Shown one piece after another: positions 28,754-37,433 of a stretch of DNA of 64,000 nucleotides (position 1 is its first letter; every line of letters starts with the position of its first letter). The notes under the pieces were generated by a model. It did no database searches, had not been told where the DNA came from, and saw only the letters and a program-made list of their open reading frames with translations. This DNA comes from Microcystis wesenbergii NRERC-220 (lineage in GTDB: Bacteria > Cyanobacteriota > Cyanobacteriia > Cyanobacteriales > Microcystaceae), in the NCBI RefSeq assembly GCF_032027425.1, contig NZ_JAVSJA010000001.1, forward strand, positions 2,059,501 through 2,123,500, in the 5' to 3' direction. The position numbers and the translations under genes are program-made.

Positions 28754-30805
28754 TTAATCTACGGCCTCGTAGTCACTGTTGATCGCTTCTGCCTCATTGT
28801 AGGTATTATCATAACTGCCTGATTCGGTGGATTTCGTTTCTGGATTGCTATGGGTTCTGGTTCCAGTAGAGGAGGGGGTTGGCCTGTCGGCGATGGTATT
28901 TGGGGGGGCGGCGGCTTGGGTGCGGGTTGGTTGAGTTGGTTCTTGGGTGACGTTGAGCGCTTGAAGACCGGTATCGTTGCGGGTTGGGTTTTCTTTTTGT
29001 TTACCTGTGTAGATACGGGTACCGATTTCGAGGACAATCTGACGAAATTCTGCCAGGGTGGTTTTTAGCTTTTCCGGGGATATGGAGGGGTCGCGCAGGG
29101 CGATTTCCAACTGTTGCCGCTTCTGGTCGGCTAGTTGCCGGATATCGGGGGCGACAAACTCACTGTTTTCCTTGAGGGTGACTTCGTAGCTATAGAAAAG
29201 ACTATCGGATTGGTTGCGAATATCGATCATTTGCAGACGATTGCGATCAAATTCGGCGTATTGTTCGGCTTCTAGGCGCATTTTTTCAATTTCGTTCGGT
29301 TTCAGTCCCCCAGTATGGCTAATTAAAATGCTTTGTTCTTTGCCGGTGCCTTGGTCGCTGGCGGACACTTTTAAGATGCCGTTGACATCGATCTCGAAGG
29401 TTACTTCGATTTGTGGCACACCCCTACGGGCGGGAGGAATTCCCGTCAGGAGAAATTTACCGAGGGTTTTATTATCCTGGGCCATCGACCTTTCCCCTTG
29501 CAGAACATGAATTTCCACCGAAGTTTGACCGTCGGCAGCGGGGGAAAATGTCTGAGATTTGCTGGTGGGGATAGTGGTATTGCGATCGATGATTTTGGTA
29601 AAAACTTCGCCGAGGGTTTCGATGCCTAGGGAAAGGGGGGTGACGTCGAGGAGGAGGACGTCTTCTACTTCTCCACCTAAAACTCCAGCTTGAATTGCTG
29701 CTCCTAAAGCAACGGCTTCATCGGGGTTGACAGAGCGATCAATCTGGCCCGTGGAAAAGAAACGGGAGATTAATTGCTGTACGGCGGGCATTCTGGTGGA
29801 ACCACCAACGAGAATCACACGATTGATATCGCTAGGCTGTAGTTGGCTGTCTTTGAGGGACTGTTGTACGGGTTGGAGGGTTTTTTCTACTAATTCTCTG
29901 GTTAATTCTTCGAATTTAGCGCGAGTTAGTTCTATTTCTAGGTGTTTGGGACCGGTTTCGTCGGCGGTGATGAAGGGGAGATTGATTGAGGTGGTGATCA
30001 GGCTAGAAAGCTCGATTTTGGCTTTTTCGGCGGCTTCTCGCAGTCTTTGGCTGGCCATGCGATCGGTGGCTAGGTCGATGTTTTCTTGGTTTTTGAAGTT
30101 CTCGATCAGCCACTGCACTAAGAGGTTATCAAAATCGTCTCCGCCAAGATGGTTATTGCCAGCCGTGGCTTTCACTTCAAAGACTCCATTCCCCAGTTGC
30201 AGGATGGAAACGTCGAAGGTTCCCCCCCCTAGGTCAAACACGAGGATATGTTGATCTTCGTTTTGTTTATCTAAACCGTAGGCCAGGGCGGCGGCGGTGG
30301 GTTCGTTAATAATTCTTAATATTTCTAGCCCTGCGATCGCCCCCGCGTCTTTGGTGGCTTGACGTTGGGCATCGGTAAAATAGGCGGGGACTGTAATGAC
30401 GGCTTCTTTGATCGGTTCTCCCAGATAGGCTTCGGCATCGGCTTTTAATTTTTGCAGGATCATGGCCGAGATTTCTTGGGGGGTAAATTCTTGATCGCGA
30501 ATTTTGATGTTGACGGTATCATCGCGACCGCGTTGGCAATTATAGGCGACTCGTCCCCTTTCTGCTTCGGTGTCTTGCCAACGTCTACCGATGAAGCGTT
30601 TGATGCTATAGACGGTATTTTCGGCATTAGTGACGCCTTGACGTTTGGCTAGTTGTCCTACTAGGCGCTGGCTCTTGCCGAATCCCACAATACTAGGAGT
30701 TGTTCTTCCCCCTTCCGAGTTGGGGACTATAATCGGCTGACCTCCTTCGAGTGCAGCAACGCAACTGTTGGTTGTCCCTAAGTCGATGCCGATGACTTTG
30801 CCCAT
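28754..30805 (-). CDS. dnaK: Chaperone DnaK (Hsp70)
   Basis: An Hsp70 of 683 aa. It begins [17 protein letters not shown] and carries the actin-like ATPase motifs ([40 protein letters not shown]) and the substrate-binding domain. The C-terminal tail is long, Pro/Thr/Ser-rich and acidic, and differs from the DDVIDAEF ending of the main DnaK2. It is therefore likely one of the extra cyanobacterial paralogues (DnaK1 or DnaK3 type). ATG at 30805 is taken as the start, since the 43 upstream residues are unrelated to Hsp70. dnaJ follows downstream. Confidence 0.93.
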   Translation of the reverse strand: MGKVIGIDLGTTNSCVAALEGGQPIIVPNSEGGRTTPSIVGFGKSQRLVGQLAKRQGVTNAENTVYSIKRFIGRRWQDTEAERGRVAYNCQRGRDDTVNIKIRDQEFTPQEISAMILQKLKADAEAYLGEPIKEAVITVPAYFTDAQRQATKDAGAIAGLEILRIINEPTAAALAYGLDKQNEDQHILVFDLGGGTFDVSILQLGNGVFEVKATAGNNHLGGDDFDNLLVQWLIENFKNQENIDLATDRMASQRLREAAEKAKIELSSLITTSINLPFITADETGPKHLEIELTRAKFEELTRELVEKTLQPVQQSLKDSQLQPSDINRVILVGGSTRMPAVQQLISRFFSTGQIDRSVNPDEAVALGAAIQAGVLGGEVEDVLLLDVTPLSLGIETLGEVFTKIIDRNTTIPTSKSQTFSPAADGQTSVEIHVLQGERSMAQDNKTLGKFLLTGIPPARRGVPQIEVTFEIDVNGILKVSASDQGTGKEQSILISHTGGLKPNEIEKMRLEAEQYAEFDRNRLQMIDIRNQSDSLFYSYEVTLKENSEFVAPDIRQLADQKRQQLEIALRDPSISPEKLKTTLAEFRQIVLEIGTRIYTGKQKENPTRNDTGLQALNVTQEPTQPTRTQAAAPPNTIADRPTPSSTGTRTHSNPETKSTESGSYDNTYNEAEAINSDYEAVD

Positions 30806-31015
30806 GACTATCTGATAATAAAGGTAGTTAATAGGATATGACTGCCGACAAAAATTATCCCAAAGTTGGGTACGGGCTTTTTGCCTTGTTTGACTTCTCC
30901 GCCCCTTGGCTAATTCAAGTCTTAACTGCATCACTACCCGAATCTACCTTCATACAATACCTCATTTGGTATCTGATCGTCAAGACATTTTCGAGGCCGA
31001 TTGTTAATCGAGTTT

Positions 31016-31117
31016 ATACTAAATCCGGTTATTAAAAACTGATTATTTATTCTCCCCTACCCCCCCTTGCATGAGTGCCTCTCCTCATAACTGGCCTGTA
31101 CTCAACGGATTTAGTAT
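31016..31117. mobile_element. MITE-like element, family C
   Basis: A 102-bp element with perfect 12-bp inverted ends, ATACTAAATCCG (31016-31027) and CGGATTTAGTAT (31106-31117). Part of it (AATAAATAATCAGTTTTTAATAA) recurs at about 40027-40050 and 48786-48810. If TACTAAATCCG is taken as the end, TTA flanks both sides as a possible 3-bp target duplication. It abuts a transposase fragment exactly. Confidence 0.6.
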
Positions 31118-31207
31118 TACGGCTCTTTTTACCTCCTCTGGTTTGACAATTTGAAAATTCCTACCCTTAGCCAAAAATTGTCTTAATAGTCCATTATGCT
31201 GGTTTAA
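31118..31207 (-). pseudogene. IS30-like transposase fragment
   Basis: Thirty codons on the minus strand read LNQHNGLLRQFLAKGRNF, then QIVKPEEVKRAV. The first part resembles the N-NGLLRQ-PKG-F segment of IS30-family transposases. The reading ends exactly at the border of the mobile element at 31016-31117, and the rest of the gene is not found beyond that element. A remnant only. Confidence 0.5.
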
Positions 31208-31756
31208 TCCCTGGTTTAATCTCCTTTCCTACCAATGATTCAGTCAATTTTTCGGAGGGCATCTCTCGAAAAGGTTCTTCGGTGACTCGATTGATTTCCC
31301 TAGCGGTTTGATTTTTTGCCAATTCTGCCACTAGAATTTTTGAGGTTTTGTTGGCATGAGTGATGATTTTCTCTAATTATTCTGTCGCTTTCTCAATCAC
31401 TTCTCTTGATTTTTTCGTCGGCGATTGCTGGTCGCTTCTCGATGCTTGCGGATTTTAGGGACAAGTTTTGTGAGGATTCAGGCTCTCTTAGGTTTGGTGG
31501 GTAAAATGTATTCTAAGATACAGTCCTGCTGGCGAGCGAGTGGAACGAACCACAAAGACACAAAGGACACAAAGATTGATCGCTCCTATATAACTTAAAC
31601 TGAATCACACAAAAAATAAGAGAGCCAGATTCAGATGAAAATTACTGGTGGAATTAATTATCGGCTATTAGGGAACAGGCAATAGACCATAGTTAAGACA
31701 TACTCAGATCAATCTAGGATAAAATAACCAATAAACCCATCCTAGAGGACTTAATC

Positions 31757-32761
31757 ATGATTAGAGCCTATGCTGCCCGAGAAAAAGGGGGAAAACTAGA
31801 ACCTTTTGACTACGATCCGGGTATATTAGCGGATGAAGATGTGGAAATCGAGGTGGAATATTGCGGCATCTGCCACAGTGACCTAAGTATGCTCGATAAC
31901 GATTGGGGACTGACCACCTATCCCTTTGTCCCTGGTCATGAAGTGGTTGGTACAATCGCCGCTCTTGGTGCTAAAGTCAAAGAATTAAACATAGGGCAAA
32001 GAGTCGGTCTTGGTTGGTTTTCCCGTTCCTGTTCGACCTGTGAAACTTGTATGTCAGGGGATCAAAACCTTTGTGCCACTGCCGAAGGAACTATCGTCGG
32101 TCGCCATGGCGGTTTTGCCGAAAAAGTCCGGGCCCATCATAGTTGGTTAGTTCCCTTGCCAGACCAGTTAGATGCTGCCAAAGCTGGCCCGCTTTTTTGT
32201 GGTGGTATAACCGTCTTTAATCCCATTGTCCAATTTGATATTAAACCCACGGCCCGAGTTGGGGTCATTGGTATTGGTGGCTTGGGCCATATAGCCTTAA
32301 AATTCCTCAAAGCTTGGGGCTGCGAAGTAACCGCTTTTTCTAGTAGTCCCGACAAAGAAACAGAAGCAAAAGAACTAGGCGCGACTCATTTTATCAATTC
32401 CAGAGACCCCGAAGCTTTGCAATCGGTACAAAATTACTTTGATTTCATCATCTCTACCGTTAACGTTAATCTCGATTGGGGTCTTTATATCGCCTGTTTA
32501 CGTCCCAAAGGTCGTCTGCATATTGTTGGGGCCGTTCTTGAACCCATAGCTACCTACGCTTTTCCCTTGATTATGGGTCAAAAATCGATTTCCGGCAGTC
32601 CTTTGGGTAGTCCCAGTACCATCAGTAAAATGATCGAATTTGCCTCTCGTCATGGCATTGAACCGGTCACGGAAACCTATCCTATCTCCCAGGTGAATGA
32701 AGCCATGGCAAAATTGAGAAGTGGACAACCTAAATATCGCCTCGTCTTGCAGATGAAATAA
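31757..32761 (+). CDS. Zinc-dependent alcohol dehydrogenase (cinnamyl-alcohol type)
   Basis: A 334-aa medium-chain dehydrogenase. Catalytic zinc ligands are C39 (YCGICHSD) and H61 with E62 (GHE). The structural zinc is held by C92, C95, C98 and C106. The nucleotide-binding motif GIGGLGH is near residue 174. The layout matches the NADP(H)-preferring YahK/CAD-like group that reduces aldehydes broadly, and a similar enzyme occurs in other unicellular cyanobacteria. Start ATG at 31757, after GAGGACTT. The Uma2 gene follows 28 bp downstream. Confidence 0.9.
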   Translation: MIRAYAAREKGGKLEPFDYDPGILADEDVEIEVEYCGICHSDLSMLDNDWGLTTYPFVPGHEVVGTIAALGAKVKELNIGQRVGLGWFSRSCSTCETCMSGDQNLCATAEGTIVGRHGGFAEKVRAHHSWLVPLPDQLDAAKAGPLFCGGITVFNPIVQFDIKPTARVGVIGIGGLGHIALKFLKAWGCEVTAFSSSPDKETEAKELGATHFINSRDPEALQSVQNYFDFIISTVNVNLDWGLYIACLRPKGRLHIVGAVLEPIATYAFPLIMGQKSISGSPLGSPSTISKMIEFASRHGIEPVTETYPISQVNEAMAKLRSGQPKYRLVLQMK

Positions 32762-32789
32762 AACCATCTCTATCCCGGACGTAACCCCG

Positions 32790-33608
32790 ATGACTCAACC
32801 TCTCACTCCTCCAGTTATCGATTGGGAAGAACCCCCCATTCCCCCAGAAGACTTGATTTTTGATGACGGAGAACCTTTGGAAACCCACCGTCACCGCAAG
32901 GCCATGAATGTCTTAATCGATTCTATCGAACAAGCCTATCAGGATCGAGAGGACTTTTTTGTTGGCGGTAATATGTTTATTTACTTTAGCCGTGAGCGGG
33001 TTTTTAATAAAGATTTTCGTGGCCCCGATTTTTTCGTTGTCCTCGATATCGATGGTAGTTATAAACGACAAGGATGGGTGGTTTGGGACGAAAACGGACG
33101 TTATACCGATGTGATCGTGGAATTAATGTCAGAAAGCACCGCAAAAATCGATTTAACTACCAAAAAAGACCTCTATGAGCGGACTTTTCGCTGTTCCCAA
33201 TACTTCGTTTACAATCCCTTTGATGCCACTTCCCTGCAAGGTTGGGCTTTAGACCAAAATCAATGCTATCAAGAAATTATTCCCGACCACCGCGGTTGGT
33301 TATGGTGTCAACGTTTGGGATTATGGTTAGGAGTCTGGATGGGCAGTATTCAGCGAGAAGAAGCCCCTTGGCTGCGTTTTTATGACCTAGACGGCAATTT
33401 AATTCTCCTACCTGCGGAATTAGCCGAAATTGAACGTCAGAATGCTGAAATTGAACGTCAACGCACCCAGGCAGCCTATCAACAGGCCGAAATCGAACGT
33501 CAACGCACCCAGGCAGCCTATCAACAGGCCGAAAGCGAACGTCAACGGGCGGAACGTTTAGCGGCGCAATTACGGCAATTAGGCATAAATCCCGATGAAA
33601 CCCCGTAA
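32790..33608 (+). CDS. Uma2 family (DUF820) PD-(D/E)XK-like protein
   Basis: A 272-aa protein with the Uma2/DUF820 core (about residues 40-200). It includes NMFIYFSRERVFNKDFRGPDFFVV and a VIVELMSESTAKIDLTTKKDLYE segment with the acidic and Lys residues of the nuclease fold. A C-terminal coiled coil is built of repeats of EIERQRTQAAYQQA (about residues 214-250). The family is very abundant in cyanobacteria and its role is unsettled. The coiled-coil repeats are also near-identical in DNA (33424-33545), a sign of recent expansion. Confidence 0.82.
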   Translation: MTQPLTPPVIDWEEPPIPPEDLIFDDGEPLETHRHRKAMNVLIDSIEQAYQDREDFFVGGNMFIYFSRERVFNKDFRGPDFFVVLDIDGSYKRQGWVVWDENGRYTDVIVELMSESTAKIDLTTKKDLYERTFRCSQYFVYNPFDATSLQGWALDQNQCYQEIIPDHRGWLWCQRLGLWLGVWMGSIQREEAPWLRFYDLDGNLILLPAELAEIERQNAEIERQRTQAAYQQAEIERQRTQAAYQQAESERQRAERLAAQLRQLGINPDETP

Positions 33609-33733
33609 TCGGCCCAGGACTGACCCCTATCTCTAAAAATCGAAAACCCACACATTCCGATCTCGGTTTGCGTGGGCCGATTGTTCACTTAATTCTAAGA
33701 TTGAAAGCTGACACCTTGGCGAAATCTCAGAGC

Positions 33734-33934
33734 CTAACTCAGAGTAGCACCAGAGCGATCATAGGTTTGTGAAGAAAAGTCGGCCGAGAAGCGACGTTGA
33801 ACAGTTCCCCCGTAGCCATTGTCATTGTCAATACCGATTTCAGAAGCACTTCTCCCTAACATCGATTGTTGACGATTTTTGACGGCGTGGTGGTGACGCA
33901 TCATTAAGGCACGAGCTTGTTGTTCTGTAGACAT
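33734..33934 (-). CDS. Small conserved cyanobacterial protein, 66 aa
   Basis: A 66-aa soluble protein, MSTEQQARALMMRHHHAVKN followed by RQQSMLGRSASEIG. An N-terminal helix rich in Arg, His and Met leads to a polar tail with YDRSGATLS. The second ATG (33934) is chosen because GGAGG lies 8 nt upstream of it, whereas the ATG at 33940 is too close. Function unknown. No membrane segment. Confidence 0.6.
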   Translation of the reverse strand: MSTEQQARALMMRHHHAVKNRQQSMLGRSASEIGIDNDNGYGGTVQRRFSADFSSQTYDRSGATLS

Positions 33935-34158
33935 AATCATTTCCTCCGATCTGCAAATCGTGTTTTGAACTTTTTTAATCGCCCACTAATATATATAACA
34001 TACAATTCTGTATCTATTTTTACAAAACGCCCTATTCCCAGAAAAATTAACAAAACTTTACAACAGGAGGCAGTGATCAGATGTGAGTTTTCAGTTCACT
34101 GATTACTGTTTACTGATCACTGAAAAAAAGCTTCCCAACCCCAAGACATCAATCGCCC

Positions 34159-34746
34159 TTATACCTTAATCGAACTAGGTTCATCGACGGCGGCGATAAT
34201 GCGATGACAACCGGAAAAGGGTTGCGCCCATTGATACTGGTGTTCTAAAGGATTACCCCAACAGAGGCCGAGATATAATTCTGTGCGCGCCACATCTAAT
34301 TCGGCCCATTCGGACTGGGCGACTAATTCGGCTAGAGAATCGGCGGAAATGGGACGACGGGAGTTAAGCGCCCACCAAAAATTCATATTAGGGGTGATAC
34401 TGTTCCAAAACTCTAAAACAGAGGCTTTGGCAGCCATGAGAATTTCCTTGTCACCCGCCACGGCAACTAATTGATTATGAATTTCGGGATAACGGAGAGT
34501 GCGATCGCCCCATTGACAAACACGCCAGATAATGCCCGAAACCTGATATTGTTGTTGATAATCGTGAACTTGGCGGCGAAAATCCTGATAGGCGAAGACT
34601 TTGCCCACCTTTTCTAGATTGATCGCCTTGGCAATCACCGGATTATCAATGCGCTCCGCCGGGGAGAGTAAGAGACGTTCCCCTTTGCAAGTGGCGTGCA
34701 TTTCTCGCTCGAGGATTTCAATTAACTGCTGTGTCGAGTAAGCCAT
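34159..34746 (-). CDS. Conserved hypothetical protein, 195 aa
   Basis: A 195-aa soluble protein starting MAYSTQQLIEILEREMHATC. Features include IIWRVCQWGDRTLRYPEIHN, FWWALNSRRPIS and ELYLGLCWGNPLEHQYQW. It is mainly helical and Trp-rich. I recognise no catalytic motif or known domain. Gene spacing and codon use look normal for the neighbourhood, so it is probably real. Confidence 0.6.
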   Translation of the reverse strand: MAYSTQQLIEILEREMHATCKGERLLLSPAERIDNPVIAKAINLEKVGKVFAYQDFRRQVHDYQQQYQVSGIIWRVCQWGDRTLRYPEIHNQLVAVAGDKEILMAAKASVLEFWNSITPNMNFWWALNSRRPISADSLAELVAQSEWAELDVARTELYLGLCWGNPLEHQYQWAQPFSGCHRIIAAVDEPSSIKV

Positions 34747-34921
34747 ACTACCGCTCTTACCTGAGAGAGGATTTCTTTTTATAATAAACTCGAATTTCGC
34801 TAGTGGAAACGCTCGATCGCTAGAAAATTGTCATTCATCGGAAATATCGGCAGCATAAACCTTAATACATATCGGCGAAAAACCCCTCAAAAGACCGAAA
34901 TTGACAGGGAGAGAAAACAGT

Positions 34922-35758
34922 CTAACTGTCCAGTTTTACATCGGTTACTTTTTTTCTTGTCCAGATAGCGAGAATTGTCAGAAAAAGTAAACCCATCACT
35001 CCCGCTAAAGGATTTTTATCGATTCCAGTTAACCAATCGGGAACAGTACCAGTGTATTTAATTAACTGACCCACATTTAATATATAGTATGCCCAGATTA
35101 AACCCGCGTGCAGACCGATACTTTTACCCAAACTACCACCACAGGCGCGTTTTGCCCAACCGAGAATCAATCCTAGCAAGACTAAGGCAGGAAATTGGGG
35201 AAAAGTGCGGATAATTTCGGCTAAAGGTTTAATAAAGTGGGCAAGAGCGAAAATTAAGGCACTAATCACTAGAGCGATAGCGGGACTGTAATCCTTTTCT
35301 AATTCTCCCAGTAACCAGCCGCGAAATAGTAATTCTTCGGCAAAACCCACCGCTAAAGCGACTAAAAACCCCTCCAGGATGATTTTGCCGATCTGGGGAT
35401 TTGCGGGTAAGAAATTTAACCAACCTAGGAACGCTTGGGACAGAAAAAGCGAGAAAGTAAAAAATAGACCGATCGCCAAGCCGTTAATTAACTCAATCAG
35501 CGTTTTTCTTCGCCAAATTAACCCATAATCTGCTAATCCCTCATCGCCATAAATTGTCCGTCCCCACCAATGGGATAACCCCAAAAATTCCAGATAGAGA
35601 ACAGAAAGGGTCAAAATTGAGACCAGATTAGCATTAGTGGCAAAAAAGTGATAGAGGGGAAGTGCGATCGGCAACCAGAGAAAAAGTAAGAGCAAAATAA
35701 AAATTCCCAGTCGCAGGGGGACTGGGTAAGTGGCAATTACCCGTAATCTTTTATTCAT
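34922..35758 (-). CDS. CPBP family intramembrane metalloprotease
   Basis: A 278-aa membrane protein with seven or eight helices. The family motif EExxxR is at E141, E142 and R146 (AEELLFRGWLL). A His in FALAHFIKP (about residue 174) is the second metal-site element. CPBP (CAAX/Abi) proteases cut membrane proteins, and some give immunity to bacteriocins. The substrate here is unknown. It overlaps the end of clpS by 8 bp and is probably co-translated with it. Confidence 0.87.
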   Translation of the reverse strand: MNKRLRVIATYPVPLRLGIFILLLLFLWLPIALPLYHFFATNANLVSILTLSVLYLEFLGLSHWWGRTIYGDEGLADYGLIWRRKTLIELINGLAIGLFFTFSLFLSQAFLGWLNFLPANPQIGKIILEGFLVALAVGFAEELLFRGWLLGELEKDYSPAIALVISALIFALAHFIKPLAEIIRTFPQFPALVLLGLILGWAKRACGGSLGKSIGLHAGLIWAYYILNVGQLIKYTGTVPDWLTGIDKNPLAGVMGLLFLTILAIWTRKKVTDVKLDS

Positions 35759-36038
35759 CGGGTTCGATGCTGCTGGTTAAACCTTTATTTTTCAAGGTTT
35801 CACAGTAAAATTCCGCGTGTTCTTGGATGCAGGTAATCACCAAGGCTGTACCATTCGTGTGCGCTTCCATCATGATATCAACTGCTTGGGGTTGCGTCAT
35901 ACCGGCGATCGTTTGCATTAAACTCTGAACCACATACTCCATCGAGTTAAAGTCGTCATTGTGGAGTAAAACGCGATAACGCGGTGCTGGTTTACGGATT
36001 GTCGCTGTGGAACGCTTTTCGATCACTTCTGTGGACAC
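35751..36038 (-). CDS. clpS: ATP-dependent Clp protease adaptor ClpS
   Basis: A 95-aa protein with an extended N-tail and the ClpS core. RYRVLLHNDDFNSMEYVV holds the N-degron pocket residues (N-D-D), and a conserved His lies in EAHTNG. ClpS delivers proteins with destabilising N-terminal residues to the ClpC/ClpA unfoldase. Cyanobacteria often have two ClpS forms, and which one this is cannot be told. Start ATG at 36038. It is the first gene of a pair with the CPBP protease. Confidence 0.93.
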   Translation of the reverse strand: MSTEVIEKRSTATIRKPAPRYRVLLHNDDFNSMEYVVQSLMQTIAGMTQPQAVDIMMEAHTNGTALVITCIQEHAEFYCETLKNKGLTSSIEPDE

Positions 36039-36236
36039 CGTGTCTCTCCTTTGAATCTATATCACAAATAAAGGTCAATTACTAATGATCATAATCAAAA
36101 TTTCCAGATTGAGCTAGGCTTTTTCTGTGATCCGTGGGGGGTTGGGTGTTGGGGAGTGGGGGACAGCCAAAGGAATGACATTTCTAGATAGATAGATCAT
36201 AATTGAATTAATTGGCTAATTTAAGCTTATTTTTCC

Positions 36237-36737
36237 ATGGCTACTGACGAATTACAAAATCTCGATAAAAATATTCAACGCTTAAAAGAACAATTAGCTG
36301 GAATCCGCGATGCGTGGACAGGTGCGCGTCCAGAAGATAAAGTTCTTTTGCAGCAACGCATAAACGATAAGCGCATAGAAATTAAAGAATTGGAACGAGA
36401 AAAATGGGATTTAATCGCCAGCGAGAGTCAAGAAGCATCTTTTCCTGATGCCGAGGTAATGGTAGCAGAAATTGTCACAGAAGTGACGGCAATTACCACA
36501 GAACCGCCCCCTGAACTTGCTTCTGCACAAATCTTAGAATCATTAAACCAAATTCTGGCTAAACTCAATCAACCAGAGCGATCGGCAGCAGCCAAATTAA
36601 AGGCAGCTATATCTACTATACCTCCTTTTGTTTCCCTGACCTACGAAGCGGAATTAGATACTGAGTCAACTTTTAAGCGTTATTTTCCCACATTTAATCG
36701 TGTGATTGCAGGGGTGAAAAATCGTCTAAAAAAGTAA
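36237..36737 (+). CDS. Small coiled-coil protein at the head of an NLR-like cassette
   Basis: A 166-aa protein. Residues about 5-60 form a charged coiled coil (LDKNIQRLKEQLAGIRDAWT and onwards). Residues about 90-115 are a Leu/Ile-rich helix, and the end (IPPFVSLTYEAELDTES to GVKNRLKK) is a conserved-looking basic domain. The frame stops at TAA directly after A AAA AAG (36728-36734). The -1 frame continues for 32 residues to a motif found also at the start of the NB-ARC protein at 37434. Function unknown; it may be an effector or adaptor for that protein. Confidence 0.7.
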   Translation: MATDELQNLDKNIQRLKEQLAGIRDAWTGARPEDKVLLQQRINDKRIEIKELEREKWDLIASESQEASFPDAEVMVAEIVTEVTAITTEPPPELASAQILESLNQILAKLNQPERSAAAKLKAAISTIPPFVSLTYEAELDTESTFKRYFPTFNRVIAGVKNRLKK

Positions 36738-36832
36738 GTATTCCCTCTAAAAGCTTGGCTGGTATCGAGCGGACAATTAATATTAGTCAATCGGGAATTG
36801 GTAATACACAGAACAACATCTTTAATCTGTGA
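36738..36832 (+). other. Minus-one frame extension ending in a shared Q/N/G motif
   Basis: In the -1 frame the codons after the slippery run read VSIPSKSLAGIERT and then INISQSGIGNTQNNIFNL before TGA (36830-36832). The final 18 residues match the N-terminus of the NB-ARC-TPR protein (INIEQDGTDNNQNNTFNL) at 12 of 18 positions. AGGGG at 36710-36714 lies 13 nt before the heptamer, as in dnaX. It could be produced by programmed frameshifting or slippage, or be the relic of a 1-nt indel. Confidence 0.65.
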
Positions 36833-36893
36833 AAACCAAGCCTAGTAAATGTTATCATTGAAAATAGTTATTATCAAAGACAAGAGGTAATTT

Positions 36894-37091
36894 ATGTCAG
36901 AATTGCAAGCGGAAGCGTTAAAACCAATATTAAAAGAGTTACTCTATGAGTTATTAATACAAGAAAAGGATTTACTAAAAGAGTTAATTTATGAAGTGCT
37001 GGAAGATACGGCTATGGCTAGGGCAATTCAAGAGGGAAAAGATAGTAACAATGTCAGTCGTGATCAAATTTTGACTCTGTTAAAAGAATAA
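36894..37091 (+). CDS. Antitoxin of a RelE/ParE-type pair (putative)
   Basis: A 65-aa acidic, Leu- and Glu-rich helical protein (MSELQAEALKPILKELLYEL and a C-terminal EGKDSNNVSRDQILTLLKE). It lies 3 bp upstream of the RelE-like toxin gene. Sequence alone does not fix the antitoxin family, but order, size and charge are those of a type II antitoxin. It would neutralise the toxin and repress the shared promoter. Start ATG at 36894 with AAGAGGT upstream. Confidence 0.68.
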   Translation: MSELQAEALKPILKELLYELLIQEKDLLKELIYEVLEDTAMARAIQEGKDSNNVSRDQILTLLKE

Positions 37092-37094
37092 GAG

Positions 37095-37361
37095 ATGAAT
37101 ATTGAATTTCGTAAAAGCTTTGAGACAGATCTACGCAATCTCAAAGATGGTAAAATTAAGCGACAAATTCAGGCAATTATTGAGGAGATAGAATCAGCCA
37201 AAAGTTTAACAGAGTTGCGTAATGTCAAAGCGATTCAAGGGTATCGAGGATTTTATCGCATTCGGATTGGGGATTATCGTCTTGGTTTGTATTTAGAGCA
37301 AGATACTGTCGCCTTGGTTCGTCTTCTACACCGAAAGGAAATGTATCGTTATTTTCCTTAA
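37095..37361 (+). CDS. RelE/ParE family toxin
   Basis: An 88-aa basic protein with the RelE fold pattern: MNIEFRKSFETDLRNLKDGK, then IEEIESAKSLTELRNVKAI, a GYRGFYRIRIGDYRLGLYL core, and VRLLHRKEMYRYFP at the end. The Arg-rich strands and the final Tyr residues are typical of RelE/HigB mRNA interferases that cut mRNA in the ribosome. It follows its likely antitoxin by 3 bp. The pair sits inside the cassette, between the small coiled-coil gene and the NB-ARC gene. Confidence 0.87.
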   Translation: MNIEFRKSFETDLRNLKDGKIKRQIQAIIEEIESAKSLTELRNVKAIQGYRGFYRIRIGDYRLGLYLEQDTVALVRLLHRKEMYRYFP

Positions 37362-37433
37362 AAACCTCATTAATATTAATTTTATATTAGATTTATTTTG
37401 AGCAAAGATAATTATTTTTAGAGAGAATTAAAA

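Larger units (their letters stand above)
30806..31756. other. Intergenic transposon graveyard
   Basis: Almost 1 kb with no intact gene. It holds a palindrome-ended element (31016-31117), a transposase fragment directly against it (31118-31207), and further decayed minus-strand coding sequence up to about 31450 (PQASRSDQQSPTKKSREVIE, an in-frame stop, then LEKIITHANKTSKILVAELA). The final 300 bp show only AT-rich sequence before the alcohol dehydrogenase gene. A plus-strand frame at 30838-31035 has no family look and runs into the mobile element. Confidence 0.55.

Noticed and set aside
29727-30254. 175-codon plus-strand frame inside dnaK
   Set aside because: Antisense shadow of a well-supported Hsp70 gene; the Ser/Arg-rich composition is typical of a shadow.
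30838-31035. 65-codon plus-strand frame near the dnaK start
   Set aside because: No ribosome site or known family, and its 3' end runs into a mobile element (31016-31117).
33277-33651. 124-codon minus-strand frame with internal repeats
   Set aside because: The repeats mirror the coiled-coil repeats of the Uma2 gene on the other strand.
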